Below are positions 37,975-48,029 of a stretch of DNA of 64,000 nucleotides, piece after piece. This DNA comes from an uncultured Acidimicrobiales bacterium (lineage in GTDB: Bacteria > Actinomycetota > Acidimicrobiia > Acidimicrobiales > SZUA-35). Position 1 is the stretch's first letter, and each line of letters opens with the position of its first letter. The DNA lies in assembly GCA_937922805.1 (NCBI GenBank), contig CALAJV010000016.1:248001-312000 (forward strand), written 5' to 3'. Under the pieces are notes generated by a model that saw nothing but the letters and a program-made list of their open reading frames with translations, was not told where the DNA came from and searched no databases. The translations under genes were made by a program, and so were the position numbers.

Positions 37975-39699
37975 GTGTCGGTTGATGCTTTGCAAAGCGA
38001 GCTGCCGCTTGTATCTTTCCTGGTGCCTGTCGACGGAAGTCGGGTCGATCCAAGAGCCCTTAGACGGAGTCTCGATTCGGTAACTGCCCAGACCTACCCC
38101 AAGTTCGAGCTATGCCTCACGATCGATGGCACGCCGTCGAACTCATTAGCTCGGGTAATACCCAAAGCTACCGATCGAATTAGAGTCCACGCCCGCCAAA
38201 CCCCAATGGGTCGAGCCGCCAGCCTTGACGATGGTCTTCGTGTAGCGTCAGGTCAGTACATCGCCTTGCTGGCCCCAGGCGACGAACTAGCCCCGAACGC
38301 GTCTGCGGTTCTTCATCATGAACTCACCTACGTACACGACGTTGATCTGCTCTTTACCGATGAAGATGAGGTGGATTCCGGCCGGCGAACTAGGCCGTTC
38401 TACAAACCTGGGTTCTCACCCGAGCGGTTCCGTCAACAAATGTATCTTGGAGCGCTACTCGTCTGCCGTCGTACTCTTGCGATAGAAGTCGGAGGTTTTG
38501 CATCCTGTATCGCCGGGGCCGAAGACTACGACTTTGCCTTGCGAGCATCAGAAGAAGCGAGCCGAATCGCCCACGTCCCTCAGGTCCTGTACCACCGGGC
38601 GACGTCATCTGGAGCGGCTAACAATTCGTCGGCCGAGCCAGTTAACAATGACTACCGCCAAACAACCATGTCCGATGGTGTAGTCCAAGCAGTTCAAGAA
38701 CACCTCAACAGAACCGGCTTTGCGGCTAAACCAAGTAGAAATCGCGTCGATCCATCAGTAATCGATCTTGAACCGGATCAAAGCCAAACCAGTTCGGTCA
38801 GCATTATCATCCCGACCGGGGGAGCTACTGGTCCGGTTCGAGGAACAGAGACGCGCTTGGTGACCAACGCCATCGCTTCTGTAGTCGCTAAGTCGACGTA
38901 TGAACACTACGAGTTTGTTGTAGTTCTCGATCAATCGTCGACGGACTCAGTTGCTAATGAGATTCGAGCTGCTGCTGAAGACCGACCAATTTCGATCGTT
39001 CGCGATTCCCGTACCTTTAACTTCTCTAAAGCGTGTAATCTCGGGGCCACTCGGTCGAGTGGCGAAGTTTGCATTTTCTTGAACGATGACACTGAGGTGC
39101 GAAGCCCGGATTGGATCGAGCGGCTCACAATGTACGCCACCCGATACGACATCGGGGCCGTCGGGGCCAAGCTCCTCTATGGCGATGACCGCATTCAACA
39201 GGTCGGCATTTGGTCCCGTCACGGTCATCCGCTCCATCGCTATGTGGGCTTTGGCAACGATCACCCGGGGAACCGGGGGAGCTTGCTCACTGCCCAGAAC
39301 TGCTTAGCAGTTACTGGTGCTTGTCTGGCCGTCGAGAAGGAAAAGTTCGAAGCGGTCGGCGGCTTCACCCCCATTTTCCCTTTGTCGTTCAATGACGTCG
39401 ATCTTTGTTTGAAGCTAAGTAGACATGGATTCCGCACTGTCGTTGACGGGGCTACAACGATGTATCACTTTGAGGCCATGAGTCGAGACCCGTCCAGTTC
39501 TCAGGCGGAGTTACAAGCAATGCACCGGCGATGGGAGATCGTGTTGCGGGCTGATCCTTACGACAACCCGAATCATCGAACCGATGGTGTTGAAGAACTA
39601 CCGCTTCCATCCGATTCACTTATTCAATTCGATGATCGGGATGCCAACAACTATCTGGGCCGCCACTGGCCACCGCTTTCGAATGTGCTCCAATGCTAA
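37975..39699 (+). CDS. Tandem glycosyltransferase family 2 protein
   Basis: A 574-aa protein with two GT-A modules. The first (~10-230) reads VSFLVPVDGSRV and LLFTDEDEVDSG, with FYKPGFSPERF after it. The second (~265-520) reads VSIIIPTGG, ICIFLNDDTEV-type (CIFLNDDTEV) metal-binding Asp pair, GAVGAKLLYGDDRIQQVG, GACLAVEKEKFEAVGG and FNDVDLCLKLSRHGFR. This layout is typical of O-antigen and rhamnan chain transferases that make two linkages. GTG 37975 follows AGAAGG at 6 nt. It sits in the rhamnose operon. Confidence 0.9.
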   Translation: MSVDALQSELPLVSFLVPVDGSRVDPRALRRSLDSVTAQTYPKFELCLTIDGTPSNSLARVIPKATDRIRVHARQTPMGRAASLDDGLRVASGQYIALLAPGDELAPNASAVLHHELTYVHDVDLLFTDEDEVDSGRRTRPFYKPGFSPERFRQQMYLGALLVCRRTLAIEVGGFASCIAGAEDYDFALRASEEASRIAHVPQVLYHRATSSGAANNSSAEPVNNDYRQTTMSDGVVQAVQEHLNRTGFAAKPSRNRVDPSVIDLEPDQSQTSSVSIIIPTGGATGPVRGTETRLVTNAIASVVAKSTYEHYEFVVVLDQSSTDSVANEIRAAAEDRPISIVRDSRTFNFSKACNLGATRSSGEVCIFLNDDTEVRSPDWIERLTMYATRYDIGAVGAKLLYGDDRIQQVGIWSRHGHPLHRYVGFGNDHPGNRGSLLTAQNCLAVTGACLAVEKEKFEAVGGFTPIFPLSFNDVDLCLKLSRHGFRTVVDGATTMYHFEAMSRDPSSSQAELQAMHRRWEIVLRADPYDNPNHRTDGVEELPLPSDSLIQFDDRDANNYLGRHWPPLSNVLQC

Positions 39700-39781
39700 G
39701 TTCACTTATCATCACTGAAACGGGAATAGAGGCGATGGCAGCAGCGAGGTTTAGTACGTCGAGAAAGGACGATCCCAACAG

Positions 39782-40357
39782 GTGGACGTAGAGCAGACAG
39801 ATCTTGAAGATGTCTTGGTGGTTACGCCAAAGCGGTTCGAAGATCATCGAGGGTACTTTGTTGAGAGCTTTAACGCTTCGAGGTTTGAAGAGGTAGTTGG
39901 GCGCAAGACTAACTTTGTGCAAGACAACGAATCGAAATCGGTTGAAACTGGCACGGTCCGCGCCCTTCACTTCCAACGCCGCCCCTATGACCAAGGCAAA
40001 CTTGTTCGGGTCGTGAACGGTTCTGTGTTCGATGTCGCAGTTGATCTGCGGGTGTCATCACCGACCTATCGGCAACATCTGACGGTCGAACTTTCGGCCG
40101 AAAACGGAAGACAACTTTGGATCCCCGCCGGCCTCGCCCACGGATTCTGCACCCTTGAGCCGGACACCGTCATCGCGTACAAGGTGACGAACTTCTACAA
40201 CGGATCAGCTGACCAAAGCCTGCACTGGCGGGATGGAGACATTGGCGTTCAGTGGCCTGGCTGCGCCAATCCTGACTCGCTGTCAGAAAAAGACAAAGAG
40301 GCGCTCACATTGGCCGAGCTTGAAGCAAGCGGTCCTCTCTTCGGTCAAACTGAGTAA
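39782..40357 (+). CDS. rfbC: dTDP-4-dehydrorhamnose 3,5-epimerase
   Basis: A 191-aa cupin enzyme, third step of dTDP-L-rhamnose synthesis. It has FEDHRGYFVESFNASRF, FVQDNESKSVETGTVRALHFQ with catalytic His, GKLVRVVNGSVFDVAVDLR, LWIPAGLAHGF and the lid tyrosine in YKVTNFYN. Length is normal. AAGGA precedes GTG 39782, with a spacer longer than usual. Confidence 0.95.
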   Translation: MDVEQTDLEDVLVVTPKRFEDHRGYFVESFNASRFEEVVGRKTNFVQDNESKSVETGTVRALHFQRRPYDQGKLVRVVNGSVFDVAVDLRVSSPTYRQHLTVELSAENGRQLWIPAGLAHGFCTLEPDTVIAYKVTNFYNGSADQSLHWRDGDIGVQWPGCANPDSLSEKDKEALTLAELEASGPLFGQTE

Positions 40358-40422
40358 CCGTGGCTTAGCAACTACGCCTGTAACTGACACCAAATGATCC
40401 GCTTTATCAGACTAGGAAGACG

Positions 40423-41358
40423 ATGCCGCTACACCGAGTATTAGTAACCGGAGCTCACGGTCAGGTTGGGACCGAATTACTTCGAGCACAATGGCCGGAA
40501 GGTACGGTTGTCCGGGGTCTGACGAGATCCGAACTCGATATCACGAACCAAAAGGAAGTTGAGCAGGTTGTTCATGACTGGCAACCCGACCTGGTTATCA
40601 ATGCCGCCGCCTACACCGCAGTAGATCAAGCCGAGGACGAGCCGGGTCGAGCTGATTCGGTGAACCACGAAGGTGTCGGGTTCCTTTGCCACGCGGCATC
40701 TGAAGTCGGCGCGTCGGTTCTTCACTTATCGACCGACTATGTGTTCGATGGCAAGGCCGACTCTTGGTATTGCGAGCAAGACGACCCTTCGCCGCTCGGA
40801 GTATACGGATCGAGCAAACGAAAGGGGGAGTTGGCAGCCCTGGCCTATCCGAGGAACGTCGTAGTTCGAACGTCATGGGTCTATAGCGTTCATCGCTCGA
40901 ACTTTGTGTTGACTATGCGCAGGCTGGCCAAGGCCGGAATGCCGATCAAGGTAGTGGCTGATCAATGGGGCTGCCCAACATCGGCCCAAGACCTAGCCCG
41001 AGGATTGGTTGCTGCGGTTTCCCAAGGACTGACATGGCCTGGCTTGTTTCACCTGGCCGCCCCCGATGAAGCGACGTGGTTCTCTCTGGCTGAAGAAGCG
41101 ATTGGTCAGATGGGAGGAGTGGATCAGGTTGACCTAACGCCAATAGGCGCCGATGAGTATCCGACTGCCGCGGTTCGCCCGGTCAATTCAAGGCTTTCAT
41201 CAGCCCGGTTCAACGAATCGTACGGGATCGCCTTGCTCCCGTGGCGAAAAGCGTTAGCCGCGGTCACCGCCGAACTGGACTCGCTCGAGCTCGACGGCAG
41301 TATCGCACCGGGTTCGAAGGTAGCACTGTCAGGCGCATCTACTAGCGAAGCAAAATGA
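40423..41358 (+). CDS. rfbD: dTDP-4-dehydrorhamnose reductase
   Basis: A 311-aa NADPH-dependent SDR completing dTDP-L-rhamnose. VLVTGAHGQVGTELLRAQ, SELDITNQKEV, INAAAYTAVDQAEDEP, HLSTDYVFDGKA, YGSSKRKGE and RTSWVYS match RmlD. AGGAAG lies 4 nt before ATG 40423. It precedes rfbA by 49 bp. Confidence 0.95.
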   Translation: MPLHRVLVTGAHGQVGTELLRAQWPEGTVVRGLTRSELDITNQKEVEQVVHDWQPDLVINAAAYTAVDQAEDEPGRADSVNHEGVGFLCHAASEVGASVLHLSTDYVFDGKADSWYCEQDDPSPLGVYGSSKRKGELAALAYPRNVVVRTSWVYSVHRSNFVLTMRRLAKAGMPIKVVADQWGCPTSAQDLARGLVAAVSQGLTWPGLFHLAAPDEATWFSLAEEAIGQMGGVDQVDLTPIGADEYPTAAVRPVNSRLSSARFNESYGIALLPWRKALAAVTAELDSLELDGSIAPGSKVALSGASTSEAK

Positions 41359-41407
41359 ATGACAAGTTGTGACTGATGATTGAAAATCAATGATTGAAGG
41401 TGCATGA

Positions 41408-42295
41408 ATGAAAGGGATCGTATTGGCAGGTGGAACCGGCTCTCGGCTCCATCCGTTAACTATCGCCGTTTCGAAGCAGCTGTTGCCGGTCTACGACAAA
41501 CCGATGATCTACTACCCATTGTCGACGCTGATGTTGGCCGGGGTTCGGGAGTTCTTAGTAATAACCACCGCTGCTGACGAACCTGGGTTTCGACGACTAT
41601 TAGGTAGTGGCGAGCAGTGGGGGCTGTCGATCCAGTACGCGGTACAAGCCGAACCGAACGGGATCGCTGAAGCTTTCTTGATCGGTGAGCAATTCATCGG
41701 CACCGACCAAACTGCTCTGATTTTGGGTGACAATTTGTTCCACGGCGGTGGGCTGCCCGAGATGCTTCAGAAAGCGGTGACGAACACCTCGGGAGCAACT
41801 GTGTTCGCTCAGGAAGTTTCCGACCCGGAACGGTATGGAGTTGTGAGCTTCGATGGGTCGGGTCAGGCAATCAAGGTTGAGGAGAAGCCCGTTAGTCCCG
41901 AATCGAATTGGGCTGTCACCGGGCTGTACTTCTTCGACCAACAGGTTGTTGAAATTGCGAAGACCATATCACCGTCGGCTCGCGGAGAGCTGGAGATCGC
42001 ATCGGTCGTTGACGCCTACTTGCAAGCTGGAGACCTTCGTGTCGGTCAGTTCGGGCGGGGTTTCACTTGGCTCGATACTGGCACGTTTGATTCAATGGTT
42101 TCAGCGTCGGAGTTCGTTCGAGTCATTGAGCAACGACAGGACACCAAAATCGGTTGCATAGAGGAAGTGGCTTGGCGAATGGGCTGGATCTCAGACGCTC
42201 AGCTAGCAGAGTTGGCCGCGCCATTAGTCAAGAGTGGCTATGGCCGGTATCTTCAACGGTTGTTGACTGCCCGGTCTGCTAACGGACCAAGTTAG
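41408..42295 (+). CDS. rfbA: Glucose-1-phosphate thymidylyltransferase
   Basis: A 295-aa nucleotidyltransferase, first step of dTDP-L-rhamnose synthesis. KGIVLAGGTGSRLHPLT is the pyrophosphorylase signature. VYDKPMIYYPLSTLMLAG, LGDNLFHG, FAQEVSDPERYGVV, VEEKPVSPESN and WLDTGTFDSM are all RmlA-like. GAAGG precedes ATG 41408. Its last 17 bp overlap the converging meaB gene, so there is no room for an intrinsic terminator. Confidence 0.95.
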   Translation: MKGIVLAGGTGSRLHPLTIAVSKQLLPVYDKPMIYYPLSTLMLAGVREFLVITTAADEPGFRRLLGSGEQWGLSIQYAVQAEPNGIAEAFLIGEQFIGTDQTALILGDNLFHGGGLPEMLQKAVTNTSGATVFAQEVSDPERYGVVSFDGSGQAIKVEEKPVSPESNWAVTGLYFFDQQVVEIAKTISPSARGELEIASVVDAYLQAGDLRVGQFGRGFTWLDTGTFDSMVSASEFVRVIEQRQDTKIGCIEEVAWRMGWISDAQLAELAAPLVKSGYGRYLQRLLTARSANGPS

Positions 42296-43265
42296 CTGTT
42301 TGAAGCAACGCTCGGGCTGCCGCCGAGACAGACATACGGCCGTTAGCTACTGCTTGTTCGAGCCTCTCGCGTTCAGACACAAAAGCTGGCTGGCTCAAAA
42401 CTTGATCGAAAAGCAGCAACTGTAGCTCAGTGGTCAAGCCCTGCTTGAGCTGGGTGGCCCGAAGCTGGCCAAGATAGCCCGAGTCGCGAAGTCGGCTGTG
42501 CAGGGTGTTCAGCGCCTCCCAGACCTCGAGCACCCCTTGAGTCGTCGTGCTAGAACAGGTATGAACCTCGGTAGTCACCCCTGGGTGTTTCGGCCGGACC
42601 ATGTGTAGCGCTGTCCGATAGTCGCCGGCGGTTTGTTCAGCGAGGTCGGTAGTCGGCCCATCAGCCTTGTTTACCACTACGATGTCGGCCAACTCCATAA
42701 TGCCGCGCTTGATACCTTGCAGGTCGTCGCCACCGCCCGGAGATACCAGAAGTAGAAAGAGATCGGAGATAGCTGCCACCGCCGTCTCCGATTGACCCAC
42801 GCCGACGGTCTCGATGATGATGGTGTCGAATCCGCCCGCTTCACAAACGAGGACTGCTTCTCGGGTTCGGGGTGCTATACCGCCGGTTACACCGCGCGAT
42901 GGTGACGGGCGAACGAAAGCGTTTGGATTGTTTGCCAAATCTGTCATTCGGGTCTTGTCGCCCAGAATCGAGCCACCGTTGGAAGTGCTGGAGGGGTCGA
43001 CAGCCAGGACGGCAACCTTGCGGCCAGCTGCCAGCAGCATAGAGCCAAACGCATTGATAAACGTGCTTTTACCAACGCCTGGAGTTCCAGTAATTCCGAT
43101 CCGAATCGATTTGCCAGTGGCAGGCAATATGTGTTCGATCAGCGACTCCGCCTTGAGACGGTCGGCGGTTGTTCCAGACTCAACCAGGGTTATCGCCTGT
43201 GCTAGAGCTTTACGACTGCCTTCTAGTACGTCGCGTGACAATGAGGTAGGACTGGCGGGCGTCAT
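42279..43265 (-). CDS. meaB: MeaB/ArgK-type G3E GTPase, methylmalonyl-CoA mutase chaperone
   Basis: A 328-aa P-loop GTPase that protects and reloads cobalamin-dependent methylmalonyl-CoA mutase. It has the P-loop GTPGVGKSTFINAF, LAVDPSSTSNGGSILGDKTRM, ETVGVGQSE and VVNKADGP. A C-terminal dimerisation helix region is present. It lies 11 bp downstream of the mutase gene on the same strand, so the two form an operon. Its end overlaps rfbA. Confidence 0.95.
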   Translation of the reverse strand: MTPASPTSLSRDVLEGSRKALAQAITLVESGTTADRLKAESLIEHILPATGKSIRIGITGTPGVGKSTFINAFGSMLLAAGRKVAVLAVDPSSTSNGGSILGDKTRMTDLANNPNAFVRPSPSRGVTGGIAPRTREAVLVCEAGGFDTIIIETVGVGQSETAVAAISDLFLLLVSPGGGDDLQGIKRGIMELADIVVVNKADGPTTDLAEQTAGDYRTALHMVRPKHPGVTTEVHTCSSTTTQGVLEVWEALNTLHSRLRDSGYLGQLRATQLKQGLTTELQLLLFDQVLSQPAFVSERERLEQAVANGRMSVSAAARALLQTANLVR

Positions 43266-43276
43266 CGTCCAATAGT

Positions 43277-45406
43277 TTAGGGCGCAGCGGCGAGAATCGA
43301 GAGTACCTTTTCGGCTGCGTCGGTAATTGGAGTACCGGGGCCAAAGATGGCGGCTACGCCTATCGATTCTAGGTACTCATAGTCTTGCGGTGGAATTACG
43401 CCGCCACAGACCACCACAATGTTTGAGGCGTCGTTGTTGGCCAGCTCTTCAATTAGGGCAGGTACTAACGTCTTGTGCCCAGCAGCTTGCGACGACACGC
43501 CGACCACGTGAACATCGTTGTCAATTGCATCTCGAGCTACTTCTGCAGGAGTTTGGAACAAGGGGCCGACGTCCACGTCGAACCCTAGGTCCGCAAACGA
43601 TGTGGCAATAACCTTGGCACCACGGTCGTGGCCATCTTGGCCCATTTTCGCTACCAAGATACGAGGTCTACGGCCGGCGGACCGTTCGAAGTCGGCTAGT
43701 TTGGCTTGGACTGCTTCGAATGGCGCTGTTTCTGATGACACGGACGCGTAGACTCCCGAAACTGTTTGTGGTTGGGCCTGATGGCGTCCGAACACTGTCT
43801 CCAACGCGTCTGAGATCTCGCCCACGGTGGCTCTCGCCCGGGCCGCTTCGACGCAAGCAGCGAGCAAGTTATCGCCGTTTTTGGCAGCATCGGAAATTGC
43901 TGCCAAAGCGGCCTCACACGTTGAATCATCGCGTTCTGCTCGGACTCGGTTAAGGCGGGCCACTTGGCTTTGCCTTACCGCTTCATTGTCGATATCGAGC
44001 ACATCAACGGTGTTCGCCTCGTCCGACTGGTATTTGTTCACACCAACGACCGTGTCAAGACCCTGGTCTATCCGAGCTTGGCGGATGGCAGCTGCTTGTT
44101 CGATTCGGAGTTTAGGAATCCCCTGATTGATGGCCGCTGTCATTCCGCCGAGCTCGTCGATCTCGGCCAAAATCTGTCGAGCTCGTTTGGCTAACTCTGC
44201 GGTCAGGGTTTCGACGTAGTAACTGCCCGCTAGCGGATCGACAGTGCGGGTCACTCCCGTTTCTTCAGCCAAAATTAGTTGGGTGTTGCGAGCTATTCGG
44301 GCGCTGGCCTCGGTCGGTAATCCCAGCGCCTCGTCGAACGCGTTGGTATGAAGGCTTTGGGTGCCGCCCAGCACCGCCGACATAGCTTCGATCGTGGTCC
44401 GAACGATATTGTTGTGAGGGTCTTGTTCAGTTAGCGACACCCCCGAGGTTTGGCAATGGGTCCGCAGCATGGATGAACGAGGATTCTTAGGGTTGAATTC
44501 GCTCATAAGCTCGGCCCACAAGAGTCGGGCGGCCCGAAGCTTTGCGATTTCGACGAAGAAGTCCATGCCGATGCCAAAGAAAAAGCTTAACCGACCGGCA
44601 AAGTCATCAACGTCGAGTCCGTTGTTGATTGCGGCCCGGACGTATTCGAGCCCGTCAGCCAACGTGTAGGCCAGTTCGAGATCTGCTGACGCTCCCGCTT
44701 CCAGCATGTGATAGCCAGAAATTGAAACTGAGTTGAATTTCGGCATGTGAGTGGCGGTATAAGAGATGATGTCAGCGACGATCCTCATACTCGGCTCAGG
44801 TGGATAGATGTAGGTGTTTCGAACCATGAACTCTTTCAGAATGTCGTTCTGAATAGTTCCGCCCAGTTCGTGTAGCTGAACCCCTTGTTCCTCACCGGCA
44901 ACGATGTAGGAGGCCATGATCGGAAGCACAGCCCCGTTCATAGTCATCGAAACGCTCATTTTGTCCAACGGAATCCCGTCGAACAGGATTTTCATGTCCT
45001 CGACTGAGTCGATGGCGACACCAGCTTTTCCTACGTCGCCGACGACTCGCTCATGGTCAGAGTCGTAGCCTCGGTGAGTAGCAAGATCGAACGCTACTGA
45101 CAGTCCCATTTGTCCGGCTTCGAGGTTACGGCGGTAGAACTCGTTCGACTCTTCGGCGGTCGAGAAACCGGCGTACTGTCGAATCGTCCATGGTCGATTC
45201 GTGTACATCGTCGCTCGCGGTCCCCGTACATAGGGAGCCTGACCAGGCACAGTTCCCAGGTGGGCCAACTCGTCTACATCGGCCGAGCTGTAGAGCGGCT
45301 TGACGCGTATACCTTCGAGCGTTTCCACTGTCAGCTCATCTAACGGTCGCTCCTTTAGCTCTTTTTGAGCCACTTCACGCCACGTCGACAGATCGTCCGG
45401 AGTCAT
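43277..45406 (-). CDS. Methylmalonyl-CoA mutase, catalytic (single-gene form)
   Basis: A 709-aa adenosylcobalamin enzyme interconverting (R)-methylmalonyl-CoA and succinyl-CoA, used in propionate breakdown. The TIM-barrel substrate domain has [49 protein letters not shown] and [15 protein letters not shown]. The C-terminal cobalamin domain has [14 protein letters not shown] (D-x-H-x-x-G) and [13 protein letters not shown]. No small subunit gene is adjacent, so it may be a homodimer or the partner lies elsewhere. ATG 45406 replaces an unlikely start at 45433; TACTAT lies 8 nt upstream. Confidence 0.95.
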   Translation of the reverse strand: MTPDDLSTWREVAQKELKERPLDELTVETLEGIRVKPLYSSADVDELAHLGTVPGQAPYVRGPRATMYTNRPWTIRQYAGFSTAEESNEFYRRNLEAGQMGLSVAFDLATHRGYDSDHERVVGDVGKAGVAIDSVEDMKILFDGIPLDKMSVSMTMNGAVLPIMASYIVAGEEQGVQLHELGGTIQNDILKEFMVRNTYIYPPEPSMRIVADIISYTATHMPKFNSVSISGYHMLEAGASADLELAYTLADGLEYVRAAINNGLDVDDFAGRLSFFFGIGMDFFVEIAKLRAARLLWAELMSEFNPKNPRSSMLRTHCQTSGVSLTEQDPHNNIVRTTIEAMSAVLGGTQSLHTNAFDEALGLPTEASARIARNTQLILAEETGVTRTVDPLAGSYYVETLTAELAKRARQILAEIDELGGMTAAINQGIPKLRIEQAAAIRQARIDQGLDTVVGVNKYQSDEANTVDVLDIDNEAVRQSQVARLNRVRAERDDSTCEAALAAISDAAKNGDNLLAACVEAARARATVGEISDALETVFGRHQAQPQTVSGVYASVSSETAPFEAVQAKLADFERSAGRRPRILVAKMGQDGHDRGAKVIATSFADLGFDVDVGPLFQTPAEVARDAIDNDVHVVGVSSQAAGHKTLVPALIEELANNDASNIVVVCGGVIPPQDYEYLESIGVAAIFGPGTPITDAAEKVLSILAAAP

Positions 45407-45407
45407 A

Positions 45408-45422
45408 AGTACCGATAGTACT
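45408..45422. promoter_or_regulatory. Promoter/operator region of the mutase operon
   Basis: Inverted repeat AGTAC-CGATA-GTACT spans the minus-strand -10 candidate TACTAT (45415-45420), which ends 8 nt before ATG 45406. No cobalamin riboswitch fits in the 127-bp divergent gap. Confidence 0.35.
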
Positions 45423-45533
45423 GCCCGGAACAATCTAAGTCGCTATCGATGACGCTCTGATTGGCGCTGGCTATGCCGAATCTACAAGTGCTGTGAACGA
45501 GCTAACGCCTGTCGGGGCAAGATTTATGCTCTG

Positions 45534-46559
45534 ATGAGCCAACCAGACCGAGCAAACGCCGAGAGGGCAATTGCGGTCGATACCACCATCGAGCCCCCGT
45601 TGGTTGCTAACGTTGAGCAAATGGTTGCCGCCGCACAATCACCCTCTAGTGGTGCCCCTTTTCCCCCTTCAGCTGACGTTGATCTTGTTGACTCTGGTCG
45701 GCCGGACACGATTCGTGGTCGTCTAATTGATATTTGGGATCATCGAGAACTGTTGGCGAACATGACCCGAAGGGACGTGAAAACACGGCACAAGAACAGT
45801 TTGTTGGGGGCAGCATGGAATTTGCTGAACCCGCTCCTACAGCTTGCCATTTACAGCGTTGTGTTCACGTTCTTTCTCTCTAGCGGTACGCCCCGGTATC
45901 CGCTGAAGCTTCTATCCGGCATGGTCATCTATCAGTTGTTCTCGATGGGGGTTACTGGCGCGACCGTTTCGATTGTCTCAAACGCGGCGTTGATCAAGAA
46001 GATCTCATTTCCCCGTGAGGTTCTTCCACTAGCCGCGGTGGGGTCGAGCTTTTCAACCTTCCTGTTCCGATTGACGATTCTATGTGTTGGGCTTGCGGCG
46101 TTTCGTCAGCCACCAGAGTGGTCGATGATCTGGCTGCTCATTCCGATCGTGGTGATCGTGCTAATAATGGCTAGCGGATTAGGCTTACTCTTTGCCGCTC
46201 TGAACGTGTTGTACCGAGACGTCCAACACTTCTTGGACTTAGCGTTACTAGCGCTATTTTGGTTTACCCCAATTATTTACGCCTACGATTTTGTCGCAAT
46301 CGCTATCGAGGATTTGTTTGGCTATGAGCGAATAGCGATGGCGAACCCGATGACTCCGCTGATCGTCGCATTTCAGCGGGTGATGTATAACCCCACGAAC
46401 TTCAGCATCGAGGATCAAGCGAACTTCCAACGAATGCTCCGACCAACGTGGTGGTACGTTGAGAACCTTGCCATCTCGGGAGCCTTTGCCCTGGCGCTTC
46501 TTTACTGTGGCTGGCGGGTGTTTACCAAGATCGAGGCCGACTTCGCAGAACGGCTTTAG
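45534..46559 (+). CDS. wzm: ABC-2 type polysaccharide export permease
   Basis: A 341-aa membrane component of an ABC exporter moving lipid-linked polysaccharide across the membrane. A ~75-residue hydrophilic N-terminus precedes the ABC-2 core: LLANMTRRDVKTRHKNSLLGAAWNLLNPLLQL (spanning ~70-100), then six membrane helices with FPREVLPLAAVGSS and VLYRDVQHFLDLAL. The long N-terminal tail is unusual for Wzm. Its ATPase partner is the next gene but on the opposite strand, convergent with 40 bp between. Confidence 0.92.
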   Translation: MSQPDRANAERAIAVDTTIEPPLVANVEQMVAAAQSPSSGAPFPPSADVDLVDSGRPDTIRGRLIDIWDHRELLANMTRRDVKTRHKNSLLGAAWNLLNPLLQLAIYSVVFTFFLSSGTPRYPLKLLSGMVIYQLFSMGVTGATVSIVSNAALIKKISFPREVLPLAAVGSSFSTFLFRLTILCVGLAAFRQPPEWSMIWLLIPIVVIVLIMASGLGLLFAALNVLYRDVQHFLDLALLALFWFTPIIYAYDFVAIAIEDLFGYERIAMANPMTPLIVAFQRVMYNPTNFSIEDQANFQRMLRPTWWYVENLAISGAFALALLYCGWRVFTKIEADFAERL

Positions 46560-46599
46560 GGCGCTCCAGCCCGGTGGCGACAGGACCGGCTATGTCCCG

Positions 46600-47892
46600 C
46601 TATTGAGCTGTAACTGGTTTAGGGGCTTCGACCATCGTTTGTTCGATGACGTTGGTCAGGTCGGTAACTGGATTAGGAGGGCACGAGACGGGAATGTCTA
46701 CGAACCCGCGGCCTAGTCCGCCACCTTCGACCTTGAACTCATCAAGCTTAGGAATGTGATCGATTACTTTCTTGCCATCAGGCGACTCAGCAATGATGGT
46801 GAAGTAGTAATCCCCATGGGCTAGCGGTATCCGCTCTAGTAAGAATTGCAGTTGCCCTTTCCCAGGCCCGCCAGAAAGTGGTTTGCCGAAAATGTGGTCC
46901 GTTGTCTGGTTCATGAGAATCACGTTGGCTCCGGACTTGATCTGAAGGCGAAGTCGAAACTCGACCGGCTCCGACATCTCATAGCGAATCTGAAGAGATA
47001 GGGGATCTCCTGGCTTTATCGCATTGTCGGGTCCAAGCCCCAGTATCTCGCCACCCATAACCCGCACCGTCGATTCATCCAACTTCTGGCCCGCCGCCCG
47101 CAGGTTATTTTTGTGGTCGGTCTTGAGTGCATCCCGATACAGATCGATGGCTTCATTAACGTCGCCGACGTAGAGACATTCGCCCCGGTGGAGCACGACT
47201 GCACGGTCGCAAAGCTGGCGAACGCGTTCTGGGCCGTGGCTCACCAGAAGCATTGTCTTACCCAATTTTTTGAATCGATATACCCGATCGATGCACTTCT
47301 TTTGGAAGGCTTCGTCGCCTACCGATAGGACTTCATCGACTAGCAAAATGTCAGGTTCAAGGTGGGTGGCAACGGCAAACCCAAGCCGGGCGACCATGCC
47401 CGAGGAGTAATATCGCACTTGTAAATCGATGAATTCGCCGAGCTCAGCAAAGTCAAGAATTTCATCAAAGATCTTTTCCACTTCGACTTTGGACAGTCCG
47501 AGGATTGATCCGTTCAGATAGATGTTCTCTCGCCCAGTTAGATCGGGGTGGAAACCAGCGCCTAGTTCGAGCAAAGCGGAGAGGCGGCCTCGTACTCTTG
47601 TAGTACCGGAGGTTGGGCGAATGGTTCCGGCGATGATCTTTAACAGAGTGCTTTTGCCAGAACCGTTACGACCCAAGATGCCGACAGTCTCACCTTCCAT
47701 GACCTGGAAGTCGACACCTTTTAGCGCCTCGAAGCTGTCCAAACGACTTCTCCGAGAGGTTAGGAGTCGTTCCTTGAGCGTGCTGGCTGGCTCCGAACCG
47801 AGCTTGAAGGTTTTTTCGACACCGGAAACGTCAATTGCAATCCGCCGCTCGGTTGGCTCGTCCGGATTTAGGGGGGTCTGCGAATTCGCCAT
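46600..47892 (-). CDS. wzt: Polysaccharide ABC exporter ATPase with carbohydrate-binding C-terminus
   Basis: A 430-aa protein. The ATPase domain has Walker A GRNGSGKST (74-82), signature YSSGMVARLGF, Walker B ILLVDEVLSVGD and switch His in LLVSHGPERV. From ~285 comes a Wzt-type beta-sandwich domain (RVMGGEILGLGPDN, LQIRYEMSEPVEFRLRLQIKSG, HGDYYFTIIAESPDG). In characterised O-antigen exporters this domain recognises the terminal modification of the chain. It is convergent with wzm and divergent from the next glycosyltransferase. Confidence 0.93.
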   Translation of the reverse strand: MANSQTPLNPDEPTERRIAIDVSGVEKTFKLGSEPASTLKERLLTSRRSRLDSFEALKGVDFQVMEGETVGILGRNGSGKSTLLKIIAGTIRPTSGTTRVRGRLSALLELGAGFHPDLTGRENIYLNGSILGLSKVEVEKIFDEILDFAELGEFIDLQVRYYSSGMVARLGFAVATHLEPDILLVDEVLSVGDEAFQKKCIDRVYRFKKLGKTMLLVSHGPERVRQLCDRAVVLHRGECLYVGDVNEAIDLYRDALKTDHKNNLRAAGQKLDESTVRVMGGEILGLGPDNAIKPGDPLSLQIRYEMSEPVEFRLRLQIKSGANVILMNQTTDHIFGKPLSGGPGKGQLQFLLERIPLAHGDYYFTIIAESPDGKKVIDHIPKLDEFKVEGGGLGRGFVDIPVSCPPNPVTDLTNVIEQTMVEAPKPVTAQ

Positions 47893-47971
47893 AGCGTTCC
47901 AACAATAGCGATAACGAGCGACGCAAGTGGCGATCGAAGAAGCTAGAAAGGTCTAGATGATTGTCGACTTA

Positions 47972-48000
47972 TGCACCACCTAGGTGCAGTCGAACGTTCG
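47972..48000. promoter_or_regulatory. Two adjacent palindromes in the wzt/glycosyltransferase divergent region
   Basis: CACCTAGGTG (47977-47986, within TGCACC...GGTGCA, 47972-47988) and CGAACGTTCG (47991-48000) are perfect 10-bp palindromes 4 bp apart, between the divergent starts at 47892 and 48030. They look like binding sites for dimeric regulators. Confidence 0.4.
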
Positions 48001-48029
48001 CAAAGTGGTCGCCGAAATGAACCTGGTTG

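Noticed and set aside
45407..45533. Possible cobalamin riboswitch before the mutase
   Set aside because: Only 127 bp shared by two divergent genes; no B12-box-like sequence and no room for the aptamer.
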